This document shows, piece after piece, positions 1-10,364 of a stretch of 64,000 nt of DNA. Made by a program: the position numbers and the translations under genes. The first letter of the stretch is position 1. Every line of letters starts with the position of its first letter. The DNA is from Neospora caninum Liverpool (lineage: Eukaryota; Apicomplexa; Conoidasida; Eucoccidiorida; Sarcocystidae). The notes below the pieces were generated by a model that was not told the DNA's origin, did no database searches, and worked only from the letters and a program-made list of their open reading frames with translations. The stretch lies in the NCBI RefSeq assembly GCF_000208865.1, contig NC_018398.1:3800812-3864811 (forward strand), given 5' to 3'.

Positions 1-613
1 TCTCCCGTATCCGAGTCTCTGAAGTGAGAAGACCGTGTCTCCTCATCTGCGTCAAAAACACGACGGGGCGCGCTTTACAGACACCCAAGCCTTCCCTCTG
101 CACCAACGTACACACGCTCATACATGTATATGCATATGCAGGTACACCTGCACATGAATATACTTTAGGATACCCTCACGAAGAGAAGGTAGGCTCGGTT
201 CTTGCGGCCGCTGCCACGAAAGTGTCTTCGGCGCTGCGGCAGACAGCGAAGGAGCAGCCGGAGCGAGAATCGGGGCATCACACTCACCGAAAGAGACGCC
301 TTTAAAGGGTTCGATTATTTCTGTTTCGCGAGAAGGCAGAGACACACAAATGCGGAGAAGGGGGGGGGGAGGGGGCTGAGAAACCAGACACTGGCGCCTC
401 TCTGCTTCTGGGTCTCCAGAGAGTCGGCTTTTCGAGAGACACACCGAGAGAAAAGTTGAAAGTGAGTTTCGCGGCGCGAACCGCAGAGAACTTAGCCGAT
501 AAAGAAGCGAGGACAGAAAAAGAAAACGAGAGGCAGTGGATGTGGTAAGAAGACAAAAGCTGCGCAAAGCACACTATGCGCCAGCTACTGACATGGTTCG
601 CGTCAACTTTTCT

Positions 614-629
614 GGGTGTATGTACGCCC
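614..629. promoter_or_regulatory. inverted-repeat motif GGGTGTATGTACGCCC
   Basis: Arms GGGTGTA and TACGCCC flank a central TG, with one mismatch to perfect symmetry. A near-identical copy lies about 240 bp downstream. Both are upstream of the ARP4 start codon. A role as a transcription-factor (for example AP2) site is inference. Confidence 0.3.
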
Positions 630-854
630 GACGTGACAGCGCGGGACTGTCGAGACTGGCAGGGATTCGGGTGAGAAATGCGTGCGTTTCAGTCAGAGAC
701 AAACAAAAAGCACAGCTCCTCTGTCTACGCGACTTCTCCGAGGCAAAGGATCCTTTTGGGGGTTGGCCCGGGCGTTTCTGTGCATTTTGCGTTTTCTTCG
801 GGAAACACCGCGGAGACGAGGACGGTGGACGGGGGGCGACACACACAGTGCTTC

Positions 855-870
855 GGGTGTATGTACACCC
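855..870. promoter_or_regulatory. inverted-repeat motif GGGTGTATGTACACCC
   Basis: Seven-base arms GGGTGTA and TACACCC are perfectly complementary around a central TG. The same core recurs upstream of the mitochondrial carrier (28728, 28768) and of NUDCD3 (42688, reverse orientation). Its position about 1.2 kb upstream of the ARP4 ATG fits a promoter element, but function is inferred. Confidence 0.35.
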
Positions 871-1197
871 CCGTTGCTGAGTTGCGCGCGGGGGTTCCCG
901 TCACGCGCAAACCCTCTAGCCCTTAGATGCTGCTTCTTCCTGTTTCCGCCTTTTCTCTGTTGTCCAGCGTGTGAGACACACGCTGGCCCGCTGCGTCGTT
1001 CCTTCTCGTCTTGTGTGTCTCGTTCGCCTCTGCGATTTTTCGTTCTGCATGCACTCTCTGCAGCGAAAGCCGCTTTCGCTCTCTCTCGCGCGTTCGTGCC
1101 ATCTGCGGATTATCTCGGTCGAGAACAAAGTGTTTCCCTGGAAATACTTGCGAAGAGGCGTCTGTTTTCTTTTTCCCTCCTCTTGTCCGACCTGTCT

Positions 1198-1288
1198 CCT
1201 CTCCTCTCTTCTCTTTGCCTCTCCTCTCTCCTCTTCGCCTCTCTCCTCTCTTCTCTTTGCCTCTCCTCTCTCCTCTTCGCCTCTCTCC
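1198..1288. repeat. CT-rich ~40-bp direct repeat, two copies
   Basis: A pyrimidine-only unit containing CTCTTCTCTTTGCCTCTC is present twice in a row, followed by a third partial copy. It abuts the 80-bp duplication to its right. Confidence 0.7.
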
Positions 1289-1448
1289 TCTCTGCCTATG
1301 CCTGTGTCGTCCTGGACACACTGAAGACCTGTCAAATGGGGCTTGTCGGCCCCTGCCTGTCTCTTCTCTCTCTGCCTATGCCTGTGTCGTCCTGGACACA
1401 CTGAAGACCTGTCAAATGGGGCTTGTCGGCCCCTGCCTGTCTCTTCTC
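1289..1448. repeat. exact 80-bp tandem duplication
   Basis: The block beginning at the CTCTCTGCCTATG sequence near 1289 and including GTCCTGGACACACTGAAG is repeated without visible mismatch 80 bp later. Exact identity suggests a recent duplication. It lies in the presumed 5' flank of the ARP4 gene. Confidence 0.9.
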
Positions 1449-2067
1449 TGCAGACACTCGGGAGAACTTGTTTTGCCTTTCCTTATCTTCAAGTGTTTCT
1501 CGTCTCTCCCGTTAGCTGCCGCTGTGTCTCCTCAGGGAGAGGCCTAGCACTTAGGTCGAGTCTCACACGACTTCCGTATTCTTTCCACTCCGCCGCACAT
1601 TCCTTCACTTTCTCCATCGGTCGCTGTCACTGCCACTTTCTTCCGAAGCAATTCTCTCTCCCCTCTCTCTCTCCCGGTCTTTTCTTTCCTTGTTTCCACG
1701 GCCGCTCTCCCGCCCAATTTCCGACTGTCTCTGCGATTCCCAGACGCAACCTCTCTCTTATCCGCCTCTTCCCCCGTCTCTCCGTGGCTCTATCTCTGAG
1801 AAGCACTTCTCGCTGCTTCTCCCCCGGCTGTTCTCTCTTCTCTCGGGGAGAATTGGGAAAGAGCGCATGTGGGTCGTCTCTGACCTCCTCTTTGGCCTCG
1901 CTGCGCTTCCCACAGGCGCGAGAAGAAGCCAAGAGGAAACGCTCTCTTCTTTTCCTCTCTTTCTCTCTTTGTCTGTCTCCCTTTATCTCTCGCCTTTCAT
2001 CTCTCCGGTTACCTCTCTCTCTTCATCCCTCTCTATTCTGTTTCGGTTTTGACTGGTTCTCTCCACA

Positions 2068-2771
2068 ATGTTTTCGTCTTCGCCGCTTCCGTCTCCCCCG
2101 CTCATCTTCGACTTGGGGGCACATACATTGCGGGCGGGTGTCGCCGGAGACGCTTTGCCGCGCTGGATTGCGCCGAGCGTCGTGGGGCTGCCGCACGCGG
2201 CCTTATCTTCGTCTTCTTTCGGCTTATTTTCGGGGAGCGACGAGACGGGTTGCCATGCTTCTCGAAACGCGGGCCCCCGCGCCCTACTATCTCTCGCGCC
2301 TCTCAACCCCCTCGAGAAGCGCGATCACGTCGAGCTCTCCCCCGTCGTGTTTTACCAGCCTTCGGCGCTCAGAGCGAACGCCGGCTCGGGCAACGGCGGC
2401 ACCAGCAAAGAAGACAAAGAGGAGAAAGCGAAGAAAAAGCGGAAGAACGAGGATTTCAAGAAGGAAGACAGAGGAGCCGAAGGCGCGTGCAGTGTCTTAG
2501 GAGCAGCAGGGGGATGGGGAAACGCGCCGGGGGTATATTCCGTGGATATGCCGGTAAGCAGGAGAGCAACGACGACCGGGGGGCAGAGCCGTCGAACGGC
2601 GCGAAAGAAACCAAACTGCCAAACAAAGAAACCCTGGAAAAACAAAACCGACAACGACCCGCTCCAAGGCCGACAAAAAGAGCGACTCCCAAACAAGCAG
2701 TTCTTCAACTGTCTATATGAGTGCCTACATGGGCATCCATGCACATGTCTTCGTGTATGCATATCTATCTA

Positions 2772-2807
<36 letters not shown>

Positions 2808-5800
2808 CTTGTGCTTTTAGCTGTACTTATATACATGTTTGCAGTTCCAGATGACCATATTTGGATAGTGAGATGGAGAGAAGAACTGAAGTTCCCGAGC
2901 AACAGCGCCGCTCTGTTTCAAGTGTACAGACACCTCACGCGCAGACGGGAGCGTGCGTTTCATCGCCCGCGTTAGGCGGTGTCTCTCCTCGCTTTCGCCC
3001 GCTGTTGCGTCTGTCTCCTCTGTGCTTCTGGTGCCTCCTCTCTTCTCTGTGCCTTCTGCGTGCTCGTTTCCTGGAGATTTTTCTCTTCGGTTGCGGGGCG
3101 CGTTTCGCAGGGTTTCCGGCGGCTTCTGGAGACAGCGTGTGGGCCTCGCGGACTGGACGAGGGGACACTGGAGGGTCGGTCGGTCCTTCTCACCGAGCCG
3201 AATGTGACAAATCGCAGCCTCCGAGACTCTTTCGCCGAGATGCTGTTTGAGGACTTGAAGGTAGGCGACACGAGACGAATCTCAAGAGATTTTTTCGCGA
3301 CGGGGAGAGCAGAGAGAAACGCGAGAACACAAAGAGAAGGAAGTGCACACAGAGGAGCGCACGAGCGAGAAGGGGAGGAAGAGGCGTGTGTCCTTGCACC
3401 ACGGAGGTGGATCAGTCTCAGGATGAGATTTATTTGCAGAGTTGCGGCTCTCAGGTGTCGTTCGAGATAAGGAAGACAGAAGAGGGGATAGCAGGGGAAC
3501 TTGAGAGACATAGCAGTTCAAGTGGAGACATGAGAAGGTTTTCTTTATTACTGCTGGAGTACTGCAAAGGGTGTTCTCGTTCCTCTTTTCCGTCTTGCGC
3601 GTCGGCGCTCTGCTTTCTCGCTTGCGGTCTTTCCCCCCCCCGTCTTCCCTTTCCCTTCCCCTCTCTGTCTCTGCACCTTCCTGTGCACTTTGTGCTTCTC
3701 TCTCTTTCGTTTTATCTTCTCTCTTTCGTTTTATCTTCTCTCTTTCGTTTTATCTTCTCTCTCTCTTTCGTTTTATCTTCTCTCTCTCTTTCGTTTTATC
3801 TTCTCTCTCTCTTTCGTTTTATCTTCTCTCTCTCTTTCGTTTTATCTTCTCTTTCTCTTTCGCTTTATCTTCTCTCTCTCTTTCGTTTTATCTTCTCTTT
3901 CTCTTTCGCTTTATCTTCTCTCTCTCTTTCGTTGTATCTTCTCTCTCTCTTTCGTTTTATCTTCTCTTTCTCTTTCGTTTTATCTTCTCTTTCTCTTTCG
4001 CTTTATCTTCTCTCTCTCTTTCGTTGTATCTTCTCTCTCTCTTTCGTTTTACCTTCTCTTTCTCTTTCGCTTTATCTTCTCTCTCTCTTTCGTTTTATCT
4101 GCTCTCTCTCTTTCGTTGTATCTTCTCTCTCTCTTTCGTTTTATCTTCTCTCTCTCTTTCGTTTTATCTTCTCTCTCTCTTTCGTTGTATCTTCTCTCTC
4201 TCTTTCGTTTTATCTTCTCTCTCTCTTTCGTTGTATCTTCTCTCTCTCTTTCGTTTTATCTTCTCTCTCTCTTTCGTTTTATCTTCTCTCTCTCTTTCGT
4301 TTTATCTTCTCTCTCTCTTTCGTTTTATCTTCTCTTTCTCTTTCGTTTTATCTTCTCTTTCTCTTTCGCTTTATCTTCTCTCTCTCTTTCGTTGTATCTT
4401 CTCTCTCTCTTTCGTTTTACCTTCTCTTTCTCTTTCGCTTTATCTTCTCTCTCTCTTTCGTTTTATCTTCTCTTTCTCTTTCGTTTTATCTTCTCTCTCT
4501 CTTTCGTTGTATCTTCTCTCTCTCTTTCGTTTTATCTTCTCTCTCTCTTTCGTTGTATCTTCTCTCTCTCTTTCGTTTTATCTTGTCTTTCTCTTTCGTT
4601 TTATCTTGTCTTTCTCTTTCGTTTTATCTGCTCTCTCTCTTTCGTTTTATCTTCTCTCTCTCTTTCGTTTTATCTTCTCTCTCTCTTTCGTTTTATCTTC
4701 TCTCTCTCTTTCGTTGTATCTTCTCTCTCTCTTTCGTTTTATCTTCTCTCTCTCTTTCGTTTTATCTTCTCTCTCTCTTTCGTTGTATCTTCTCTCTCTC
4801 TTTCGTTTTATCTTCTCTCTCTCTTTCGTTTTATCTTCTCTCTCTCTTTCGTTTTATCTTCTCTCTCTCTTTCGTTTTATCTTCTCTCTCTCTTTCGTTG
4901 TACCTTCTCTCTCTCTTTCGTTTTATCTTCTCTCTCTCTTTCGATTTATCTTCTCTCTCTCTTTCGTTTTATCTTCTCTCTCTCTTTCGTTTTATCTTCT
5001 CTCTCTCTTTCGCTTTATCTTCTCTCTCTCTTTCGTTTTATCTTGTCTTTCTCTTTCGTTTTATCTTCTCTCTCTCTTTCGTTTTATCTTCTCTCTCTCT
5101 TTCGTTTTATCTTCTCTCTCTCTTTCGTTTTATCTTCTCTCTCTCTTTCGTTTTATCTTCTCTCTCTCTTTCGTTTTATCTTGTCTTTCTCTTTCGTTGT
5201 ATCTTCTCTCTCTCTTTCGTTTTATCTTCTCTCTCTCTTTCGTTTTATCTTCTCTCTCTCTTTCGTTTTATCTTCTCTCTCTCTTTCGTTTTATCTTGTC
5301 TTTCTCTTTCGTTGTATCTTCTCTCTCTCTTTCGTTTTATCTTCTCTCTCTCTTTCGTTTTATCTTCTCTTTCTCTTTCGTTTTATCTTCTCTCTCTCTT
5401 TCTTTTTATCTTCTCTCTCTCTTTCGTTTTATCTTCTCTCTCTCTTTCGTTGTATCTTCTCTCTCTCTTTCGTTGTATCTTCTCTCTCTCTTTCGTTTTA
5501 TCTTCTCTCTCTCTTTCGTTGTATCTTCTCTCTCTCTTTCGTTTTATCTTCTCTCTCTCTTTCGTTTTATCTTCTCTCTCTCTTTCGTTTTATCTTCTCT
5601 CTCTCTTTCATTTTATCTTCTCTCTCTGTTTCATTTTTTCTTCTCTCTCTCTTTCGTTTGATCTTCTCTCTCTCTTTCGTTTTATCTTCTCTCTCTCTTT
5701 CGTTTTATCTTTTCTCTCTCTCCTGTCTTATCTTCTCTCACTCGTGTGTATCTCATCCTCCTCTCTTTGTGTCTCTTCGTTGTCCGTTTCTCTCTTCTTG

Positions 5801-7986
5801 GTCTCCTCTCTCTGACTTCTCATCCTCCTCTCGGCTCTCGCCGTCTGCGTCTGTGCGTGGGGCCTCAGGTATCTCGGGCCTTTCTGTGCAAGAAGGCTGC
5901 GCTGGCGTGCTTTGGGTGCGCGCGCACGTCAGGGATCGTCGCAGATGTGGGGCACTCGAACACCTCGGTGTGCGCCGTCCAGGAGGGTTTCGTTCTCCAG
6001 AAGGCGGTTCAGGAATTCCCCTTTGCAGCCTCGCACTGCGCAGCCTTCTCGCGGGGCGTGCTCCAACACCACGGCGTCGCAGTGACGCCGGGTTTCGCGG
6101 TCGTGCGCACGCCACTGAAGGCCGAAAAAGGAACCAGAAAAGGCGAGAAAGAAGAGCGCGAACGCGGCAGAAGGAAAGGCGCAACGGCGCCCGGAGAGAG
6201 GCGCCGGAGCGCCGAGCACGACGCGGGGCTGGGCAGAAGTGGTGCCAAGGCCGAGGACGACGGCAGAGGCGCGGAGACGAAAGCTGGAGAGGACTGTGCG
6301 CTGCCGGGCGTCTCGCGAGTCGTCGACGAAAAGAACAACGAAGTCGTCCACGTTGCACCCTGTCCACACGTCACTGCGAGCTACAGAGACTGGGGTGAAC
6401 TCCACATCGTCGAGGTCCTCACGCAGGCAAGTCCATTCCGCAGAAAAAGAACAAGGAAAGGCAGGAGATAAAGGCAGAGAGAGAGAGAGGGGAGAAAGGC
6501 GGGGAAAGGGGAGAAGGAAAAGCAAAGCACGCGCCCCCGCGGAAACAGACGCCTGGTTTGCGTCCATTGAGAGACCGGAGAAGAAACCAAATTGAATGGG
6601 TGTGAGTGGCAAAGAGCGCGGACTCGCGCGTCACGTTCAGTGAGTGGTTTCCAATGCCGGACGCGCCGGTTTCGCCTGTTTTTTGTCCAGATCGCTTGCC
6701 TCTGGAGTGTTGCGTGTTTTTTCTTGCAGGTGCTGGGAGAGTGTCGGTCTCGACAAGACGCTGCGGCGATGGTGACGGCTTCACTTTCTTCTGCGGCTTC
6801 GCAGGCGTCCCGAGGCCGCCCGAAAGCGGGTCTCCGTCGAGGAAAGGCGAGCGCGTCACGAGGCAGCTCGGAGAGCGGCCGGGAGACTGTCTCCGGGGGC
6901 GCCGAGGGCGAGAAGAAGCGCGACGAACGGGAGAAACGAGACGAAGACGAAGACCGCGCACAGGCCTTTGTCCTGCCGGACGGGACCAAACTCAGCGGTG
7001 CAGTCACGGACGCCATTCGCGCAGCGGTCCCCGAAACGCTCTTTTCCGCCCCGATGCGGCTCCACTACTTCAGTCTCTTCGGTCCTGCGGGCTCGGGGCG
7101 AGAAGAGAGCGAGCGAGTCGGGAAGGCCGTCTGCGACCGCGAGCTCGTCGAAGCCGTCAAAGCGTGTGTCCTAAGCGCAGGAAGTTCCCGTCGAGACACC
7201 ACAGCCACGGTGATTCCCACTGGAGGAGGCAGTCTCTACCCCGGTTTCCTGGACCGATTCCGAGAAGAGGTCAGCACTCACAGAAGCCAGAGAGAGAATT
7301 CGAGAGCTCGAGACACAGGGTTAGGTTTTCATGCGCTGGAGAAGTGACGCGCTCGTCTCGTTTCCTGTGTCTACCTGACGAAGGACACTGCGGCGGTGTC
7401 TCTCTTCCTCGTGGGAGACCAGCACGTGCCCCTAGAGATGTATATATATATATGTATATGTATATGTATGTATATGTAAAGATCTTTACACGTGTACGTT
7501 TCGTTATTGTTTTCGCGTGACTTTCGGGGCGTCAGCCCGTGTCTCTCTCCGTGCTTCCCTCGTTTCGCGTCTCTCACGTTTCTCTGCTTCTCGCGGCAGT
7601 CTGAATGGCGGCTGGGGACTGTTTTCTTTCCTTCTCTGGCCGCGCCAGCCTCCCGCGCTGTTCAGTTCCTCCGTCCATTCCTCGTCGCTTGGCACTGTCT
7701 GCGTTTCGCCTGGCAGATGCAGGCGCTGCAGCAAGACCCGAGTCTGGCCGTGCTGCTGGCCGCGCATCGTCAAGCAGCGCTCGCGTCTCTTGACGCCGAC
7801 GGCGCCTCCGGCCTCTGCACCCCCCTCCGCGTGGTGGCGAGCCCGGTGGACGCGGAGCGGCACTTCGCCTCCTGGATCGGCGGTTCCATTCTAGGGTGTC
7901 TCGGCAGCTTCTCGCAGTTCTGCGTGACGCAGGCCGAGTACGACGAGTACGGCGCGCGCGTGGCGATCGACCGGAAATGCCCTTGA
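2068..7986 (+). CDS. ARP4: nuclear actin-related protein, ARP4/BAF53 type
   Basis: ARP4 proteins are nuclear actin relatives in chromatin-remodelling (SWI/SNF, INO80) and NuA4-type acetyltransferase complexes. Exons: 2068-2553, 3111-3260, 5869-6426, 6730-7269, 7717-7986, all joined in phase 0. Exon 1 carries the phosphate-1 loop (FDLGAHTLRAGVAGD, about residues 14-28). Exon 2 has GRSVLLTEP. Exon 3 has the ARP4-like FLCKKAALACFGCARTSGIV. The last exon has FASWIGGSILGCLGSF and ends in IDRKCP, like BAF53 (VERKCP). The model gives about 667 aa against roughly 430-490 in the family. The surplus is charged insertions in exons 1, 3 and 4. The intron after 6426 starts with GCAAGT, a GC-AG intron. The segment normally found between exons 1 and 2 looks short, so a small exon in 2554-3110 may be missing from my model. 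Confidence 0.85.
2773..2806. repeat. (TA)n microsatellite in ARP4 intron 1
   Basis: An uninterrupted TA run of about 14 units preceded by (TATC)n-like sequence. It lies in the first intron. Confidence 0.9.
3698..5735 (+). repeat. 23-bp polypyrimidine minisatellite, ~88 copies, in ARP4 intron
   Basis: The unit is approximately TTTCGTTTTATCTTCTCTCTCTC (positions vary by single bases; common variants GTTGTATC, GCTTTATC, CTTGTCTTTCTC). It runs almost without a break for about 2 kb. The plus, sense strand is nearly all pyrimidine apart from one G and one A per unit. Because 23 is not a multiple of 3 and the unit has no stop codon, all three plus frames stay open and produce spurious Ser/Leu/Phe ORFs of up to 900 codons. 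It sits between the exon ending at 3260 and the exon starting at 5869. Confidence 0.95.
7438..7478. repeat. (TATG/TA)n microsatellite in the last ARP4 intron
   Basis: A TATATA/TGTATA alternating tract between the exons ending at 7269 and starting at 7717. Confidence 0.85.
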
Positions 7987-8725
7987 AAGACAGAGAAAAG
8001 AGGAAAAGGAAACAAGACGAGAGGCGGGAGGGGGGGCGGCTGCTGCGCGTGCCGCGTTTTGGGGGGGAGAGAATGGAGAAGGGCGAGGGTGAGGCTGCCG
8101 GAAAGCAGGCTTCGATTCAAGGAGGCCGGAGAGAGACAACGCGAGAAGAGACACCGCGGGAAGAGACAACTTGAGAGGAGGCACGCGCGCGGGGAGACGC
8201 AGGGACGCAGAGAAGCGTGGGTGGTGACGCTCAGGTTTCGACGGCGAGAGAGGGGAGGGGAGAGCTCGGCGTGACAGAACGGAAGGAAAAGGATGCGCGA
8301 GGAAACCAACAAGGCGAGCAGAATGACGCACAAACGAGGGCGGGAACAGGGTCGAGTCGCCGAGGGGAAACAACGTCGCGGGGCCCAGGAGAAGAAGGGC
8401 AGGGCGACAGACGCTGAGGGAGGCCGAAGGCGCGTTGGAGAGACAGCGAAAGACGCACAGTACGGGCGAGGCGTCTCGCGCACACACACGCGTGGTCGGG
8501 GACCGACGAAAACGCGGGAAAGCGGCAAGTGTGGCGCGGCCCAAAAACAGAACGGAGACGGGCGACAGTGCAGCTTCCTGGCGTCCAAATTGAGGCCTGC
8601 GCCAGAGCCTTCGGAGGGCGAAGGCAGCCAGGGTGGAACGCCCGAGGCTCAAAAGTAGTGGAAAAAGCTACGTGGATCCCGGCTCTCGACAGATCTGTAC
8701 TCTCAGATGCATGCAGATACCTTGC

Positions 8726-8758
8726 ATATATTTATATATGTATATATATGTATATAGA
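8726..8758. repeat. (TATATG)n microsatellite
   Basis: TATATA/TGTATA alternation in the spacer after the ARP4 gene. Confidence 0.85.
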
Positions 8759-9054
8759 GAGATTTGTTTAGATATACAGATGTGGAGTATTTTGTTCTGC
8801 TCGGCGTTGGGTGATACGACAGGTGGGTGAACCTCCCACCTGGGAGAGATTGGTTTGTCTGAGAACAAGGAAGACAACGTATCTCTTCTCTTCTCAATTG
8901 ACTTGATTTTTTCGCTAGGCGGCGCCCTCCCCCTCTGTGCAGAGGACACGCTTTGCCTTTTCGCTTTCTTGCGAATCGACGCCCACTCTGCGCGTTACCT
9001 GTCTAGACACACAACAAGATACGCGGCAATATCCTAGACCCACATTTAGATAAG

Positions 9055-9128
9055 CATATATATATATATATATATATATATACGCCCAAATACATATATA
9101 CATGCATATATACATATATATGTATATG
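9055..9128. repeat. (TA)n / (CATA)n microsatellite
   Basis: About 13 TA units followed by CATATATA/CATGCATATA variants. Confidence 0.9.
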
Positions 9129-9314
9129 CGTGGAGGCGAGAGAGATGGTCTGTTGTCTGGTGTCGGTAGAGTCTGTCTGGGAGCAGCGCGTTCTGTGTCG
9201 AATGTATGTGAAGGCAGCCTCTTGGTGTCCCCGCGGATTTCGAAACCCTTCCCGGTGAGTGAATTCTCGGAAGCCGGATGTGTCGAAGCAGGCTCTCGTG
9301 ACTCGGAATGCGGC

Positions 9315-9395
9315 GAACAGAGACATTATAGTACCTAGGATACTGGATATGACTCCAGTTATGAGATACAGACAACGAAGTTCTTTATGATTGCT
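9315..9395 (-). pseudogene. probable NUMT: 5' fragment of mitochondrial cox1
   Basis: Read on the minus strand, the tract translates to NHKELRCLYLITG, then SSILGT and IMSLF. This matches the conserved N-terminal segment of cytochrome c oxidase subunit I (NHK..G..YL......G..LS). Homology stops sharply on both sides. A second copy with indels lies at 57335-57458. Nuclear integration of cox1 and cytb pieces is well known in Toxoplasma and its relatives. No start codon, stop or gene structure belongs to it, so I call it a non-functional relic. Confidence 0.65.
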
Positions 9396-10364
9396 GTACA
9401 CCACCACCCCACTGGACCAAGCACTGCAGCCGAGAGCTCGACGGGCTTTCCCCAGAACCGAAGAGGCAGAAACTCCGCGCTCGTTCACAGTGAAAAACAG
9501 CGACGCAGACATGTTTCCGTCCCTCGCAATGCATGTGAGATCTGTCGCCTACGCGAGGGAGTCTTTCCTCGGTTTTCGCGAAGCGTCGGTTGCATGTTTT
9601 GTTTCACGGGTGTTCCTGCGGTGTGCACGTCGCGTGCACATCCAGTTCGTGCCGAGGGAAGCTGTGCGCCTCACAAAACGCTCCCGCCACACCAGGGCGC
9701 ACGGATTTTCGATTTGCACAAACAGAAACCTGCTTTTCTTTCGATCGACCTTCGGCGACTTCCCACCTGGCGCGCTCTAAGCGGGTCCCTCCGTCCGGCC
9801 CCCTTGACGCAGCCCTCAGTGCGTTCGCCGCACGGAAACACTCTTTAAAAAACACTCCCCCCCCCCCCGCTCCCCCAAAACAGGCCAGAGAGTGAGGAGA
9901 ATTGCAGACAGGCAGAGAGTGGAACAAAGGACCGCACCATCCGCCTCACACTGTGGTCTGAGAGTGGATCTGTCGCTAAGCCCTACGCTGCCGAGAAAGG
10001 ATCCCGCAGGAAAAGGAGGAAGGTGAAGTTCGGGGATTTTTCGACGATGCAACGTGTTGTTCTTCGAAGCCATGCGTCTTGCCGAAAAGGTTTCCACGCA
10101 GCCGTTGATCAGCATGTGTCTCTGCGACAAGCCTCGTTTGTCCCTCTCGAGCTGCCTCGGTCTCCCCCGTCGCTGCGTTTGCTCACCGAAAACGTCCAAT
10201 CGAGCTTCGCCTCGTTCCTCCGGCTCTGTGGTTCCCTCACTGGCCGCACTTGCTCTGGGCCGCGCCCCTGCTGGGGGTTCGGGGCCTCTCTCTTGCACGA
10301 GCTTCATTCTCTCTTGCAGGCGCTTCATTCTCTCTTTGCTGCGCTCTCTTCCGGGACTTGACGG

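Larger units (their letters stand above)
1..2067. other. 5' flank of the ARP4 gene, no gene seen
   Basis: I see no supportable gene here. The stretch holds two copies of an imperfect inverted-repeat motif (614-629 and 855-870), a CT-rich tract with a roughly 40-bp duplication (about 1198-1288) and an exact 80-bp tandem duplication (about 1289-1448). It then becomes strongly pyrimidine-rich up to the ARP4 start codon. It probably contains the ARP4 promoter and 5' UTR. Open frames here are all low-complexity Ser/Leu/Arg strings. Confidence 0.5.
7987..10364. other. intergenic, convergent ARP4 / membrane-protein gene ends
   Basis: I see no gene. The segment separates the 3' ends of the ARP4 gene (+) and the membrane-protein gene (-). 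It contains purine-rich sequence (7990-8450), two AT microsatellites (8726-8758, 9055-9128), a cox1-like fragment (9315-9395) and a C-run at about 9857-9870. Proline/arginine-rich minus-strand frames over 7770-8650 overlap the last ARP4 exon and are read as shadows. Confidence 0.5.

Noticed and set aside
3386..6398. Three overlapping plus-strand ORFs of 696-902 codons made of Ser/Leu/Phe repeats
   Set aside because: They are produced by the 23-bp stop-free minisatellite, which cycles through all three frames. The region is an ARP4 intron by phase-consistent splicing.
7770..8652. Minus-strand Pro/Arg/Ser ORFs of about 250-270 codons
   Set aside because: They overlap the last ARP4 exon in antisense and show only composition-driven low complexity.
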